A stretch of DNA of 64,000 bases, taken from Clostridium tetanomorphum (GTDB lineage Bacteria > Bacillota > Clostridia > Clostridiales > Clostridiaceae). Every line of letters starts with the position of its first letter. The stretch's first letter is position 1. The stretch is from the NCBI RefSeq assembly GCF_017873215.1, contig NZ_JAGGKA010000003.1, positions 124,001 to 188,000 on the forward strand, in the 5' to 3' direction. Below the pieces are notes generated by a model that saw nothing but the letters and a program-made list of their open reading frames with translations, was not told the origin of the DNA and ran no database searches. Below are positions 36,678 to 45,559 of this stretch, piece by piece. A program made the position numbers and the translations under genes.

Positions 36678-37370
36678 ATGCTAAAACTGAATTTCTTGGG
36701 TAGAGGTAGTGCTTTTAATGTCAAGGAAGGTAATACAAGTGCTTATGTAAAAAATGGAAAAGATTTTATATTACTAGATTGTGGAGAAGATGTATTTGAA
36801 AGAATAATTAATAATAATTTATTAAATGATGTGACAAATGTATATGTTATTATAACACATTTAAATTCGGATCATATAGGAAGTTTAAGTAGCTTAATTT
36901 ATTATTGTTATTACATTAAGAATATTACACCTAATATTTATTTTCCAAGTGCAGAGTTACAACAATTATTGAATATAATGGGACATAGTAGAGAATTTAA
37001 TTTAACATTATCTGAAATAGATGTAGTTCTTAACATACATGATATTTCATTTAAGTTTATACCAGTTACTCATATTGAAAAAATGAATTGCTATGGGGTA
37101 ATTATACAGGATAAAGATAACACTATATATTATAGTGGAGATAGTAATAATATATCAGAAAACATACTTAATAGATTAAATGAAGTAGATTATCTTTATC
37201 AAGATACTTCTTTGGCAGACTATACTGGTAGTCCGCATTTGTCTTTAAGAAAGTTGTGTGAATTAATTCCCAAACAGTGGAGAAGTAAAGTATATTGTAT
37301 GCATATTGATAGTGATGAATTAATAATTCAAGCTAAAGAGCAAGGGTTTAATATTGTTGAAATAAATTAA
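36678..37370 (+). CDS. MBL-fold metallohydrolase
   Basis: 230-residue metallo-beta-lactamase-fold protein. FLGRGSAFNVKEGNTSAYV is the start of the fold, THLNSDHIGSL is the H-x-x-x-D-H metal motif, and further ligands are His in VTHIEKM and Asp in YYSGDSN. The arrangement is closest to RNase Z/phosphodiesterase-like hydrolases. The terminal segment is HIDSDE. The substrate is unknown. It is followed at 21 bases by an SdpI-family gene, so it may belong with that operon. GGAGAG precedes the ATG. Confidence 0.8.
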   Translation: MLKLNFLGRGSAFNVKEGNTSAYVKNGKDFILLDCGEDVFERIINNNLLNDVTNVYVIITHLNSDHIGSLSSLIYYCYYIKNITPNIYFPSAELQQLLNIMGHSREFNLTLSEIDVVLNIHDISFKFIPVTHIEKMNCYGVIIQDKDNTIYYSGDSNNISENILNRLNEVDYLYQDTSLADYTGSPHLSLRKLCELIPKQWRSKVYCMHIDSDELIIQAKEQGFNIVEIN

Positions 37371-37391
37371 ATTGTTGGGAGATGACATTAC

Positions 37392-37775
37392 ATGGGAAAT
37401 TTAACAAGCTGCATTAGTGGAATAATCTTTATCAGTATTGGATTAGTAATGAAATTATATCCACCAGAGCATATTAATAAGACCATGGGATATAGGACAC
37501 CTTTTGCTATGAAATCTAAAGATACATGGCTTGAAGGCAATCGTTTCTTTGGTATTATGCTATTAATTGGTGGTGCTATTTTTATACCATTTTCAATACT
37601 AATAAACCATCTATATAACAGTAATACAGATTTAGCAACGAAGATATTAGGGGTAAGCTTATCAATAATTCTGTTAATGATTATATTATGTACAGAAATC
37701 CATTTAAGAAATTTATTTAATAAAGATGGAATTAAAAAGGAAGAAATGATAATACAATTTTTACATATAGAGTAA
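37392..37775 (+). CDS. SdpI-family membrane protein
   Basis: 127 residues, three helices. The diagnostic region is YPPEHINKTMGYRTPFAMKSKDTWLEGNRFFG, the conserved G-Y-R-T...W-x-x-x-N-x-x-x-G pattern of SdpI/YhfL proteins. In Bacillus, SdpI protects against the SdpC toxin and signals to its repressor. Many homologues have unknown jobs. The next gene is a CAAX-type membrane protease, a family also linked to bacteriocin immunity, so a self-protection role is plausible. GGGAGATG lies before the ATG. Confidence 0.8.
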   Translation: MGNLTSCISGIIFISIGLVMKLYPPEHINKTMGYRTPFAMKSKDTWLEGNRFFGIMLLIGGAIFIPFSILINHLYNSNTDLATKILGVSLSIILLMIILCTEIHLRNLFNKDGIKKEEMIIQFLHIE

Positions 37776-37791
37776 ATTTGGAGGTAATAAA

Positions 37792-38646
37792 ATGCAAATA
37801 AATAGTAATATTTCTAGCAAGAGTGAAAGTAATGGAAAGAGGAGTGCTTATATATTTCCTGCAGTTACTTTTATAATTTTTATCATTAGTTACATATTAT
37901 CAATTAAAGTTACACAAATAAAAAATGATGGAATGTTTACGTACAGGGCTTGGATGTGGACAGAGTATTTAATAGGAATTGCTTCATTAATAGCTATAGC
38001 TATTAAATTTAAACATATAAAAGCTGAAATTATATTTCCAGCTATAGTTTTAACTTTAATTAGCTCCAGCAGTCTTTTAAATAGATCTGATATTGGTACT
38101 ACCATAAAAGAGACTGTAATTTTATTTTCTTCTTTTGTAGCTGCTTGTCTATTATCAAAAGGTGATAATAATATTAAATCTTCATTGGTAGAAAGTAAAT
38201 TTAAAAAAGCAATAATATCTTTAATATTAGGGGCGCTTATAAGTATACCATTAGGCATTATAAATTTTTTGTATTTTAAAAATACAACAGGTTATTTAAG
38301 TTGGCAAAATCCAATTATATCAGCTTTTTTGGCTCTTCAACCAGGTATTGTAGAAGAAATAGTATTTAGATTTTTTATAATGAATGTATTTATTACTATT
38401 TTAAGTAAGTATAGTAATAAAAAATATACTGTAGCTATAAGTATGTTTTTGGGAGTTGTGCCTCATAGTTTATGCCACTTTTCTGAATTATGGATAATAA
38501 ATCCAGTAAATGCTATTGTAATGCTTGTGTTAACTAGCTTACTTTTTGGACTACCTATGGCTTATCTACAATATAAAAGGGATTTAGAAACAGCCATATC
38601 ATTTCACTGGTGCATTGATTTTATAAGATTTTTAGGTGGATTTTAA
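37792..38646 (+). CDS. CPBP/CAAX-type intramembrane metalloprotease
   Basis: 284 residues with about eight helices. The catalytic motifs of the CPBP (Abi) family are intact: VEEIVFRF around residue 187 (E-E-x-x-x-R), the His motif VVPHSLCHF near 222, and the last conserved SFHWCIDF. Such proteins process membrane peptides and are frequent in bacteriocin immunity loci. It follows the SdpI-family gene by 16 bases with TTGGAGGT before the ATG. The stop lies within the convergent gene at 38632. Confidence 0.83.
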   Translation: MQINSNISSKSESNGKRSAYIFPAVTFIIFIISYILSIKVTQIKNDGMFTYRAWMWTEYLIGIASLIAIAIKFKHIKAEIIFPAIVLTLISSSSLLNRSDIGTTIKETVILFSSFVAACLLSKGDNNIKSSLVESKFKKAIISLILGALISIPLGIINFLYFKNTTGYLSWQNPIISAFLALQPGIVEEIVFRFFIMNVFITILSKYSNKKYTVAISMFLGVVPHSLCHFSELWIINPVNAIVMLVLTSLLFGLPMAYLQYKRDLETAISFHWCIDFIRFLGGF

Positions 38647-39090
38647 TTTGAAATCAGACAAAGTAATTGAGTTTTTAGCATTGAAATTTAGATATTTTAA
38701 TAATGTATTTGTATCACCATTAAAGGATAAGAAAATTGATCTTTCTTCATTATCAAGAACCATCAAATAGGGAGGTTCATTTTCAGGAAATATCATAATA
38801 ACTTCATCTATAAAGGAACTTATCCATGTATTTTGAATTGCTATAGGTGTATCTAAAGGGATTTTAATCATATATCCTTTATCAGGAATAGGATTAAATT
38901 TCCCATATATTCCTTTTATATTTTGAAGGTAATTCTTAACTTGTTTTTCAATTTCAGAAGAGGATTCAATATTCTTTATAACATTATTCTTGTTAATATC
39001 AAATATTTCAATGCTTTTATATTGTTTTCCATAAACATTTATACATGAAAAAAGTAAAATAGAAAAAATTATCAGTGCTTTTTTGATCAC
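38632..39090 (-). CDS. Hypothetical exported protein
   Basis: 152 residues with a signal peptide (KKALIIFSILLFSCINVYG). A Cys after LLFS might be lipidated, but the lipobox is weak. The mature part contains WISSFIDEVIMIFPENEPPYLMVLDNEERSIFLSF, which recalls small conserved exported Firmicute proteins (DUF3919-like, not certain). No enzyme motif is seen. It overlaps the end of the protease gene by 15 bases tail to tail. The function is unknown. Confidence 0.6.
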   Translation of the reverse strand: MIKKALIIFSILLFSCINVYGKQYKSIEIFDINKNNVIKNIESSSEIEKQVKNYLQNIKGIYGKFNPIPDKGYMIKIPLDTPIAIQNTWISSFIDEVIMIFPENEPPYLMVLDNEERSIFLSFNGDTNTLLKYLNFNAKNSITLSDFKLKST

Positions 39091-39345
39091 TAGAAATCAC
39101 CTCATTCTTAATATTACCTAAAATCATAAGAAATATTTTAATTAATAATATTTGAAATATGGTAATTGACAGTTAGTTTGTTAAGGTAAGGAACTTGGAG
39201 GATACTATGTGAATTATATGCTCATATTTGTGTTACAAAAATATTGCTTGAAAGTTCAGGAGGAAAGAATAATTGTTGAAGAAGAATAATATGAAAAAGG
39301 TGGATAAGTGATGATATTTAAAAAATAATTTTTTTAAATAATGTA

Positions 39346-39374
39346 TTGACATTAAAATGAAAATACTATAAAAT
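39346..39374 (+). promoter_or_regulatory. Probable promoter of the trp leader
   Basis: TTGACA at 39346-39351, 17 bases, TAAAAT at 39369-39374. It lies just before the T-box leader. The bases 39091-39345 contain no gene. A 12-codon ORF at 39273 behind AGGAGG is the only coding hint and is not credible as a gene. Confidence 0.65.
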
Positions 39375-39392
39375 TTATGTAAATCAATAGCA

Positions 39393-39850
39393 AATGTCAG
39401 TGAACAGAAGGAGTAGCTAAGGGAGTTTAGTTTAAGCGAATCTGGAATGGTGAAAGCCAGGTACTGTAGTCTTTAGTGAATGGGTCTGTGAGATGTAGTG
39501 TGAATTAAAAGTAGCGCTTACCGGGGGTCTACCGTTAAAAGGACAGGGTATCGATTTATTTCCGTACCTGGTTAAAGATAATTTTATTTAGGTGGCATAG
39601 CGAAGTATAACATTTCGTCCTTTATTGGATGAAGTGTTTTTTTATTTTATCCCATAGCTACTCCGCAATACTCTCTACCTTTACAGATGTGAGATGTTAG
39701 AACTTTTTAGCTTTAGCAATTTAGAGTTCTTATGCTGTGCATAGCGGCTGTTACGTTTATGGATATTATAGCTTATAGCTTAAATAAAATTAAAATGGGT
39801 GGCACCACGGTCACTTCGTCCCATTAATTTAGGACGAAGTGGCCTTTTTT
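39393..39850 (+). ncRNA. Tryptophan T-box leader with two terminator modules
   Basis: Stem I carries GAATCTGGAATGGTGAAAGC, and the specifier loop reads GTGAA-TGG-GTC. The TGG at 39481-39483 is the Trp codon. Module 1 has GGTGGCATAGCG (39591-39602), then the terminator AACATTTCGTCC/GGATGAAGTGTT and a T-run to 39642. Module 2 has the canonical GGGTGGCACCACGG (39797-39810), then the terminator GGTCACTTCGTCC/GGACGAAGTGGCC and TTTTTT at 39845-39850. TGGC fits the 3' end of tRNA-Trp. Uncharged tRNA-Trp should favour read-through into trpE. No second specifier loop was found in module 2. Confidence 0.93.
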
Positions 39851-39875
39851 ATTAATTTTTAAGGAGGTAACTTGG

Positions 39876-41333
39876 ATGATTAGTATTTCAGAAAAAGAAT
39901 TTAATAAACTAAAAAAACACAAGTATTCATTTTCAGTAAGTTATACCATAAGTGAAAAAGAAGTAGATCCTATAGGGATTTATATTGCACTAAAAGGCAA
40001 AAGAAAATTTATATTTGAAATAGATTTGGATAAAAGAGCTGGTAACAGATACTCATATATTGGTGTTAATCCCTATAGAATAATTAAAAATTTTAAAGAA
40101 GACATAACAGAAGAAATAATTAATTTAAATGAATTTGGGGAAGAAGTAAAAAAAGTAACTAAAGTAAAGGGTAATATATTTGATTATTTAAAACATAAGC
40201 TTGATATAAAATTTCTATCCTTAAATACAAATATACCATTTGAGGGAGGAGCTATAGGATATTTAGCATATGACACTGTTAAGTTAAATGAAAAAATACA
40301 AGACAACAATTTGGATCAGTTAAATGTTCCAGATAGCTATATTATGTTTTATAAATATATTTACTGTTACAACCATGAAAATAAGCAATTATCTATTATA
40401 TACAATATTTTTGAAGAAGAAAATGAAACCTATAAACAGGTTACTAAAAAAATATATGAACTAAAAGGTAATTTAGAAAATATAGAAAAACCTTATAATA
40501 TTGAAGAATTTGAATCCCAAAAGAATTTCATTTCAAATTTTTCAAAAGAACAGTATGAAGATATAGTAGAAAAGGCTAAGCAGTACATAAGAAAGGGAGA
40601 TATATTTCAGGTGGTTTTATCTCAAAGATTGAAATTTAAGCAAAGATGTGATGCTTTTAATGTGTATAGAAAACTAAGAAATATAAATACTTCATCCTAT
40701 CTTTTTTATATTGATTATGAAGAATTTCAAGTATCGGGTTCTTCGCCTGAAACTTTAGTAACAGTTAATGGGAAGATGGTATACACAAATCCTATTGCGG
40801 GAACTAGAAAAAGAGGAAAAGACTTAGATGAGGATGAGAAGATAAAAAATGAACTGTTAAAAGATAAAAAGGAAATAGCAGAACATATAATGCTGGTGGA
40901 TTTGGGAAGAAATGATATAGGTAAAATAAGTGAATTTGGCACAGTAAAGTTAGAAAATTTTATGGATGTAAATTACTACTGTCATGTTATGCACATAGTG
41001 TCAAAAGTATCTGGAAAGTTGAAAGGTAATTTAAAATCTATAGATGCATTAAGAGCTTGCCTCCCAGTGGGAACTGTATCTGGAGCACCTAAGGTAAGAG
41101 CTATGGAAATTATTGAAGAACTTGAAAATGTTAAAAGAGGCATATATTCAGGAGCTATTGGATACTTTTCATTCAATGGAAATATGGATAGCTGTATTGC
41201 TATAAGATCCATTGTATTTAAACATGGAGAAGCTTTTGTACAGGCCGGTGCAGGTATAGTTTATGACTCTATTGCTGAAACAGAATACTATGAGACTTTA
41301 AACAAAGCCATGGTATTAAAGGAGGTTTTATAG
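39876..41333 (+). CDS. trpE: Anthranilate synthase component I
   Basis: 485 residues. It makes anthranilate from chorismate with TrpG-derived ammonia. Chorismate-binding motifs are GDIFQVVLSQR, GSSPETLV, NPIAGTRKRGKD, LVDLGRNDIGK, and GTVSGAPKVRAMEIIEELE. The N-terminal feedback region has the usual S-x-x-L-x-S-like segment replaced by RAGNRYSYIGVNP. AAGGAGG precedes the ATG. First gene of trpEGDCFBA. Confidence 0.96.
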   Translation: MISISEKEFNKLKKHKYSFSVSYTISEKEVDPIGIYIALKGKRKFIFEIDLDKRAGNRYSYIGVNPYRIIKNFKEDITEEIINLNEFGEEVKKVTKVKGNIFDYLKHKLDIKFLSLNTNIPFEGGAIGYLAYDTVKLNEKIQDNNLDQLNVPDSYIMFYKYIYCYNHENKQLSIIYNIFEEENETYKQVTKKIYELKGNLENIEKPYNIEEFESQKNFISNFSKEQYEDIVEKAKQYIRKGDIFQVVLSQRLKFKQRCDAFNVYRKLRNINTSSYLFYIDYEEFQVSGSSPETLVTVNGKMVYTNPIAGTRKRGKDLDEDEKIKNELLKDKKEIAEHIMLVDLGRNDIGKISEFGTVKLENFMDVNYYCHVMHIVSKVSGKLKGNLKSIDALRACLPVGTVSGAPKVRAMEIIEELENVKRGIYSGAIGYFSFNGNMDSCIAIRSIVFKHGEAFVQAGAGIVYDSIAETEYYETLNKAMVLKEVL

Positions 41334-41924
41334 ATGTTTTTAATAATAGATAATTATGATTCATTTACCTATAATTTGTATCAATATATAGGAGAAATTT
41401 TAAAACAGCATAAAAGAGATGAGATACAAGTATTTAGAAATGATGAAATAACTGTAGAAGAAATAAGAAAAATAAATCCAAAGGGTATTATAATTTCACC
41501 TGGACCAGGTAGCCCCGAAAATTCAGGGATAACCATTGAAGTAATAAAAAATCTTGGGAAAGAAATACCTATTTTAGGTATTTGCCTTGGACATCAGGCT
41601 ATTGCGTATTGTTATGGGGGAGAAGTATTAAGAGCTAATGAAATTAAACATGGAAAGACATCTACTATAAAGCATACAGAGCAAGGGATTTTTAATGGTA
41701 TAAAAAATCCACTAAAGGTAATGAGGTATCATTCATTAATAGTAAGTAAGGATTTTTTACCAAGAGAATTAAATATAACATGTGAAACAAAGGATGGAAT
41801 TATAATGGGACTTCAGCATAATGAATATCCAATCTATGGACTTCAATTTCATCCAGAGTCAATTTTAACTGAGGAAGGTAAAAATATTATTAAAAATTTT
41901 ATAGAGGTGATTTGCAATGCTTAA
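41334..41924 (+). CDS. trpG: Anthranilate synthase component II (glutamine amidotransferase)
   Basis: 196-residue class I amidotransferase. [15 protein letters not shown] opens it. The oxyanion loop is [11 protein letters not shown], the nucleophile Cys is in [10 protein letters not shown], and the His/Glu of the triad are in [13 protein letters not shown]. It starts directly after the trpE stop and overlaps trpD by eight bases. It supplies ammonia to TrpE, and could in principle also serve folate synthesis, as some clostridial and Bacillus homologues do. Confidence 0.95.
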   Translation: MFLIIDNYDSFTYNLYQYIGEILKQHKRDEIQVFRNDEITVEEIRKINPKGIIISPGPGSPENSGITIEVIKNLGKEIPILGICLGHQAIAYCYGGEVLRANEIKHGKTSTIKHTEQGIFNGIKNPLKVMRYHSLIVSKDFLPRELNITCETKDGIIMGLQHNEYPIYGLQFHPESILTEEGKNIIKNFIEVICNA

Positions 41925-42930
41925 AACAGCTATAAATAAATTATTGGTAAAAGAAAATTTAACTGAAGAAGAAGCTTATAATTCAATGAATGAAATAATG
42001 AAAGGGCAGGGAACAGAAAGTCAAATTGGAGCATTTCTTGTAGCTCTTAGAATGAAAGGAGAAAGTGTAGAAGAGATAACTGGTTGTGCAAAAGCTATGA
42101 GAGATAATGCAACTAAAGTAAATATAGGACAAGAATATGTTATAGATACCTGTGGAACTGGCGGAGATGGAGGAAAAACCTTTAATATTTCAACGGCAGC
42201 TTCTATAATAGCAGCTTCTTCGGGAATAAAAATTGCAAAGCATGGAAATGTAGCGGTATCCAGCAAAAGTGGAAGTGCTGATGTATTATCAAAGCTTGGA
42301 GTAAACATAAATTTAGATTCAATTGATGCTAAAAAATGCATTGATAAAGTTGGAATAGTGTTTTTATTTGCACAAAAGTATCATAAAGCAATGAAATATG
42401 CTGCTGCTCCCAGAAGAGAACTAGGAACAAGAACTGTGTTTAATATATTGGGACCATTAACAAATCCAGCTTATGTAAAAGGGCAAGTTATGGGAGTATA
42501 TGAAGAGAAATTAACAAATATAGTAGCAAATGTTTTATCAAATTTAGGATGTAAAAAAGCTATGGTAGTTCATGGAATGGATGGTTTAGATGAAATTACT
42601 ACCACTGGTGCAACAAAAGTTAGTGAAGTAACAAATGGCTATGTTAAAGATTACTTTATAAATCCAAAGGAATATGGATTATCTTTAGCCATATCTAATG
42701 ATATTGAAGGAGGCTCATCTGAGGAAAATGCTGAAATAATATTAAATATATTAAAAGGAGAAAAGGGAAGGAAAAGGGACATTGTATTACTTAATACTGC
42801 AGCGGCACTTTATATAGGTAATAGCTGTAATAGTTTAAAAGAAGGATTAGATTTAGCAGCTCATCTTATAGATTCAAGTAAGGCATATGACAAGCTTCAA
42901 CAATTAGTACAAGTAAGTAATAATTTATAA
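41917..42930 (+). CDS. trpD: Anthranilate phosphoribosyltransferase
   Basis: 337 residues. It joins PRPP to anthranilate. The PRPP loop is [38 protein letters not shown] and [19 protein letters not shown] are the substrate and glycine-rich segments. [15 protein letters not shown] is conserved near the C terminus. It is coupled to trpG by overlap. Confidence 0.96.
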   Translation: MLKTAINKLLVKENLTEEEAYNSMNEIMKGQGTESQIGAFLVALRMKGESVEEITGCAKAMRDNATKVNIGQEYVIDTCGTGGDGGKTFNISTAASIIAASSGIKIAKHGNVAVSSKSGSADVLSKLGVNINLDSIDAKKCIDKVGIVFLFAQKYHKAMKYAAAPRRELGTRTVFNILGPLTNPAYVKGQVMGVYEEKLTNIVANVLSNLGCKKAMVVHGMDGLDEITTTGATKVSEVTNGYVKDYFINPKEYGLSLAISNDIEGGSSEENAEIILNILKGEKGRKRDIVLLNTAAALYIGNSCNSLKEGLDLAAHLIDSSKAYDKLQQLVQVSNNL

Positions 42931-42943
42931 GGAGTAGTAAAAA

Positions 42944-43732
42944 ATGTTCTTAGATAAAATAGTAAATAAAAAGAAAATTCAAATTCAAGAAGAAAAAAAG
43001 CAATTATCATTATCAGAAGTTTTGGAAAATATCGAAAAGTATCAATTTAATAAAGCTGATTTTAAGAAAGTTTTAAATAAAGAAAAAATATCAATAATTG
43101 GAGAAATAAAAAAAGCTTCTCCATCAAAAGGTGTGATTTTAGAGGATTTCAATCCAACTAGTATAGCTAAAGTATATGAAAGTATTAATATAGATGCCAT
43201 CTCCGTGTTAACAGAAAAGCATTTTTTTCAAGGTAATAATAGCTATATAAGTGAAGTTAAAAGGGTAACAACTAAACCAATACTTAGAAAAGATTTTATA
43301 GTAGATTTATATCAAATTTATACTTCAAAACTTATAGGTGCAGATGCAGTACTTTTAATAGCTGCAGTGTTGAAAGAAGACTTAGGAAAATTTTACTTAA
43401 AGGCTAAGGACATTGGACTTCAATGTATTGTAGAAGTACACAATAAAGAGGAACTTGATAATGCCTTACAGGTAGATGCAGATATTATAGGAATAAATAA
43501 TAGAAATTTGATAGATTTCACTGTTAGTTTAGATAATACAGAAAAATTAATAAAATATATTCCTAAAAACAAAATTATAGTTTCTGAAAGTGGCATAAGA
43601 ACTCCAGAAAAGATAAATTACTTAAAGAATTTAGGGGTAAATGCAGTACTAATTGGAGAAAGCTTTATGAGAGAAATAAATAATATTGATAAATTAAAGT
43701 ATTTCATATATAAGGCAAAAGGAGGAGCATAA
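42944..43732 (+). CDS. trpC: Indole-3-glycerol-phosphate synthase
   Basis: 262-residue TIM barrel. It contains IIGEIKKASPSKGVI (catalytic Lys), ISVLTEKHFFQG, PILRKDFIVDLYQI (catalytic Lys), GINNRNL and ESGI. It closes the pyrrole ring to give indole-3-glycerol phosphate. The ribosome site for the following trpF lies in its last codons. Confidence 0.95.
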   Translation: MFLDKIVNKKKIQIQEEKKQLSLSEVLENIEKYQFNKADFKKVLNKEKISIIGEIKKASPSKGVILEDFNPTSIAKVYESINIDAISVLTEKHFFQGNNSYISEVKRVTTKPILRKDFIVDLYQIYTSKLIGADAVLLIAAVLKEDLGKFYLKAKDIGLQCIVEVHNKEELDNALQVDADIIGINNRNLIDFTVSLDNTEKLIKYIPKNKIIVSESGIRTPEKINYLKNLGVNAVLIGESFMREINNIDKLKYFIYKAKGGA

Positions 43733-43733
43733 A

Positions 43734-44339
43734 ATTCTTATAAAAATTTGCGGAATTAAAAGAAAGGAAGATATACAATATGTAAATATATTAAAGCCAG
43801 ATTTCATTGGTTTTGTATTTGCAAAAAGCAAGAGGCAAGTTGATATGATTGAGGCAAAAAAGCTTATAGCCTTATTAAATGAAAATATTAAAATTGTTGG
43901 GGTATTTGTAAATAAGTCCATTCATGAGCTGATGCAAATGGTGAATTATTTAGAATTAGATGTGATTCAACTCCATGGGGATGAAGATAAAGCCTATATT
44001 AAAGAAATAAGAAATTTGTTAAAGAAAAAACATGTACAGATTTGGAAATCCATATGTATTTCTGATAAAAGAGACATAAAAAAGATTCATGTGTGTACTG
44101 CAGATAAGGTACTTCTAGATCATGGGAAAGGAGGCACAGGTGTTAGCTTTTCTTGGGAAATTATACGAAATAAAAATATGACAAAACCTATAATATTGGC
44201 TGGTGGATTAAATAGTGAAAATATAAAGAAGGCTATAGAAATTGTAAAACCCTATGCTGTTGATGTATCCAGTGGTGTAGAAATTAATGGAGTTAAAAAT
44301 TTTAATAAAATAAATGAATTTATAAAAGCCTGTAGATAG
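43734..44339 (+). CDS. trpF: Phosphoribosylanthranilate isomerase, apparent ATT start
   Basis: About 201 residues, the normal TrpF length. The essential N-terminal strand LIKICGI with the catalytic Cys lies upstream of the first ATG in frame (43845), so that ATG cannot be the start. The frame is open to ATT 43734, one base after the trpC stop, and GGAGGAG (43721-43727) is correctly spaced for it. Other motifs are FIGFVFAKSKRQVD, VIQLHGDED, LLDHGKGGTGVSFSW and LAGGLNSENI with VDVSSGVE. It converts PRA to CdRP. Confidence 0.9.
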   Translation: MLIKICGIKRKEDIQYVNILKPDFIGFVFAKSKRQVDMIEAKKLIALLNENIKIVGVFVNKSIHELMQMVNYLELDVIQLHGDEDKAYIKEIRNLLKKKHVQIWKSICISDKRDIKKIHVCTADKVLLDHGKGGTGVSFSWEIIRNKNMTKPIILAGGLNSENIKKAIEIVKPYAVDVSSGVEINGVKNFNKINEFIKACR

Positions 44340-44358
44340 GTAAGAAAGGAGAATAAAA

Positions 44359-45543
44359 ATGGAAAAATTAAAAGTCAGATTTGGCAAATTTGGAGGACAG
44401 TATGTTCCAGAAACATTAATGAAAGTATTAATTCAGTTGGAGGAAGAGTATGTAAAAGCAATTGAAGATAAAAAATTTATGGAGGAATATAGATACTATT
44501 TAAAAGATTACAGTGGAAGAGAAACTCCATTATATTTTGCTAGTAATTTAACCCAAAAGTTAGGTGGAGCTAAAATTTACCTTAAAAGAGAGGATTTAAA
44601 CCATACTGGTGCTCATAAGATAAATAACGCCTTAGGACAGGTATTGCTTGCAAAGAGAATGGGTAAAAAAAGAATAATTGCAGAAACTGGAGCAGGACAG
44701 CATGGGGTAGCAACAGCTACTGTAGCGGCTATGTTTGGTATGAAATGTGAAGTTTTTATGGGAGAAGAAGATATAGTAAGACAGCATCTTAATGTGGTTA
44801 GGATGAACATGCTTGGAGCAAAGGTTATATCTGTTAAGAGTGGCACAGGAACACTAAAAGATGCTACTAATGAAGCTATGAGGAATTGGGTTGAAAATAT
44901 AGATACTACTTATTATGTGGTAGGCTCTGTAGTTGGACCTCATCCTTATCCAACTATGGTAAGAGATTTTCAAAGAGTTATTGGAGACGAAACTAAAAAA
45001 CAAATATTGGAAAAAGAAGGGAGGTTACCTGACTATATAGTAGCTTGTGTAGGTGGTGGAAGTAATGCTATGGGAATATTCTATCCATTTATAAAGGACA
45101 CGCAGGTTAAGTTAGTTGGAGTAGAAGCAGCTGGTTTAGGAGTAGATACAGATAAGCATGCAGCAACTATGACTAAAGGATCTCTTGGAGTTATTCATGG
45201 TATGATGACTTATCTTCTGCAGGACGAAGATGGACAAATAATGCCTGTATATTCCATATCAGCAGGACTGGATTATCCAGGTGTTGGACCAGAACATGCT
45301 AATCTTAAGGAAATAGGTAGGGCAACCTATGCACCAATAACAGATTATGAGGCTATAAAAGCATTTATGCTTCTTTGTAGCACAGAAGGAATTATACCTG
45401 CTATAGAAAGTTCTCATGCATTGGCTGAAGCTGTAAAGATTGCTCCAACTCTTTCTAAAGATAAAATTATAGTAGTTAACCTATCAGGAAGAGGAGATAA
45501 GGATGTAGACGCTATAAGTAAATATATTAAAGAAAATTTTTAA
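44359..45543 (+). CDS. trpB: Tryptophan synthase beta subunit
   Basis: 394-residue PLP enzyme joining indole and serine. The PLP Lys is residue 87 in [43 protein letters not shown] (phosphate-binding GGGSNA) and [13 protein letters not shown] are conserved. It matches the TrpB1 class that pairs with TrpA. GAAAGGAG precedes the ATG. Confidence 0.97.
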   Translation: MEKLKVRFGKFGGQYVPETLMKVLIQLEEEYVKAIEDKKFMEEYRYYLKDYSGRETPLYFASNLTQKLGGAKIYLKREDLNHTGAHKINNALGQVLLAKRMGKKRIIAETGAGQHGVATATVAAMFGMKCEVFMGEEDIVRQHLNVVRMNMLGAKVISVKSGTGTLKDATNEAMRNWVENIDTTYYVVGSVVGPHPYPTMVRDFQRVIGDETKKQILEKEGRLPDYIVACVGGGSNAMGIFYPFIKDTQVKLVGVEAAGLGVDTDKHAATMTKGSLGVIHGMMTYLLQDEDGQIMPVYSISAGLDYPGVGPEHANLKEIGRATYAPITDYEAIKAFMLLCSTEGIIPAIESSHALAEAVKIAPTLSKDKIIVVNLSGRGDKDVDAISKYIKENF

Positions 45544-45559
45544 TATGGAGGTATATATT

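Noticed and set aside
39273-39311. 12-codon ORF (TTG start behind AGGAGG) before the trp promoter
   Set aside because: It lies upstream of the predicted promoter of the leader, has no conserved features and no Trp codons. It is probably a gene remnant.
43845-44339. trpF starting at ATG 43845
   Set aside because: This would remove the catalytic ICGI strand. The frame is open to a well-placed ATT just after trpC.
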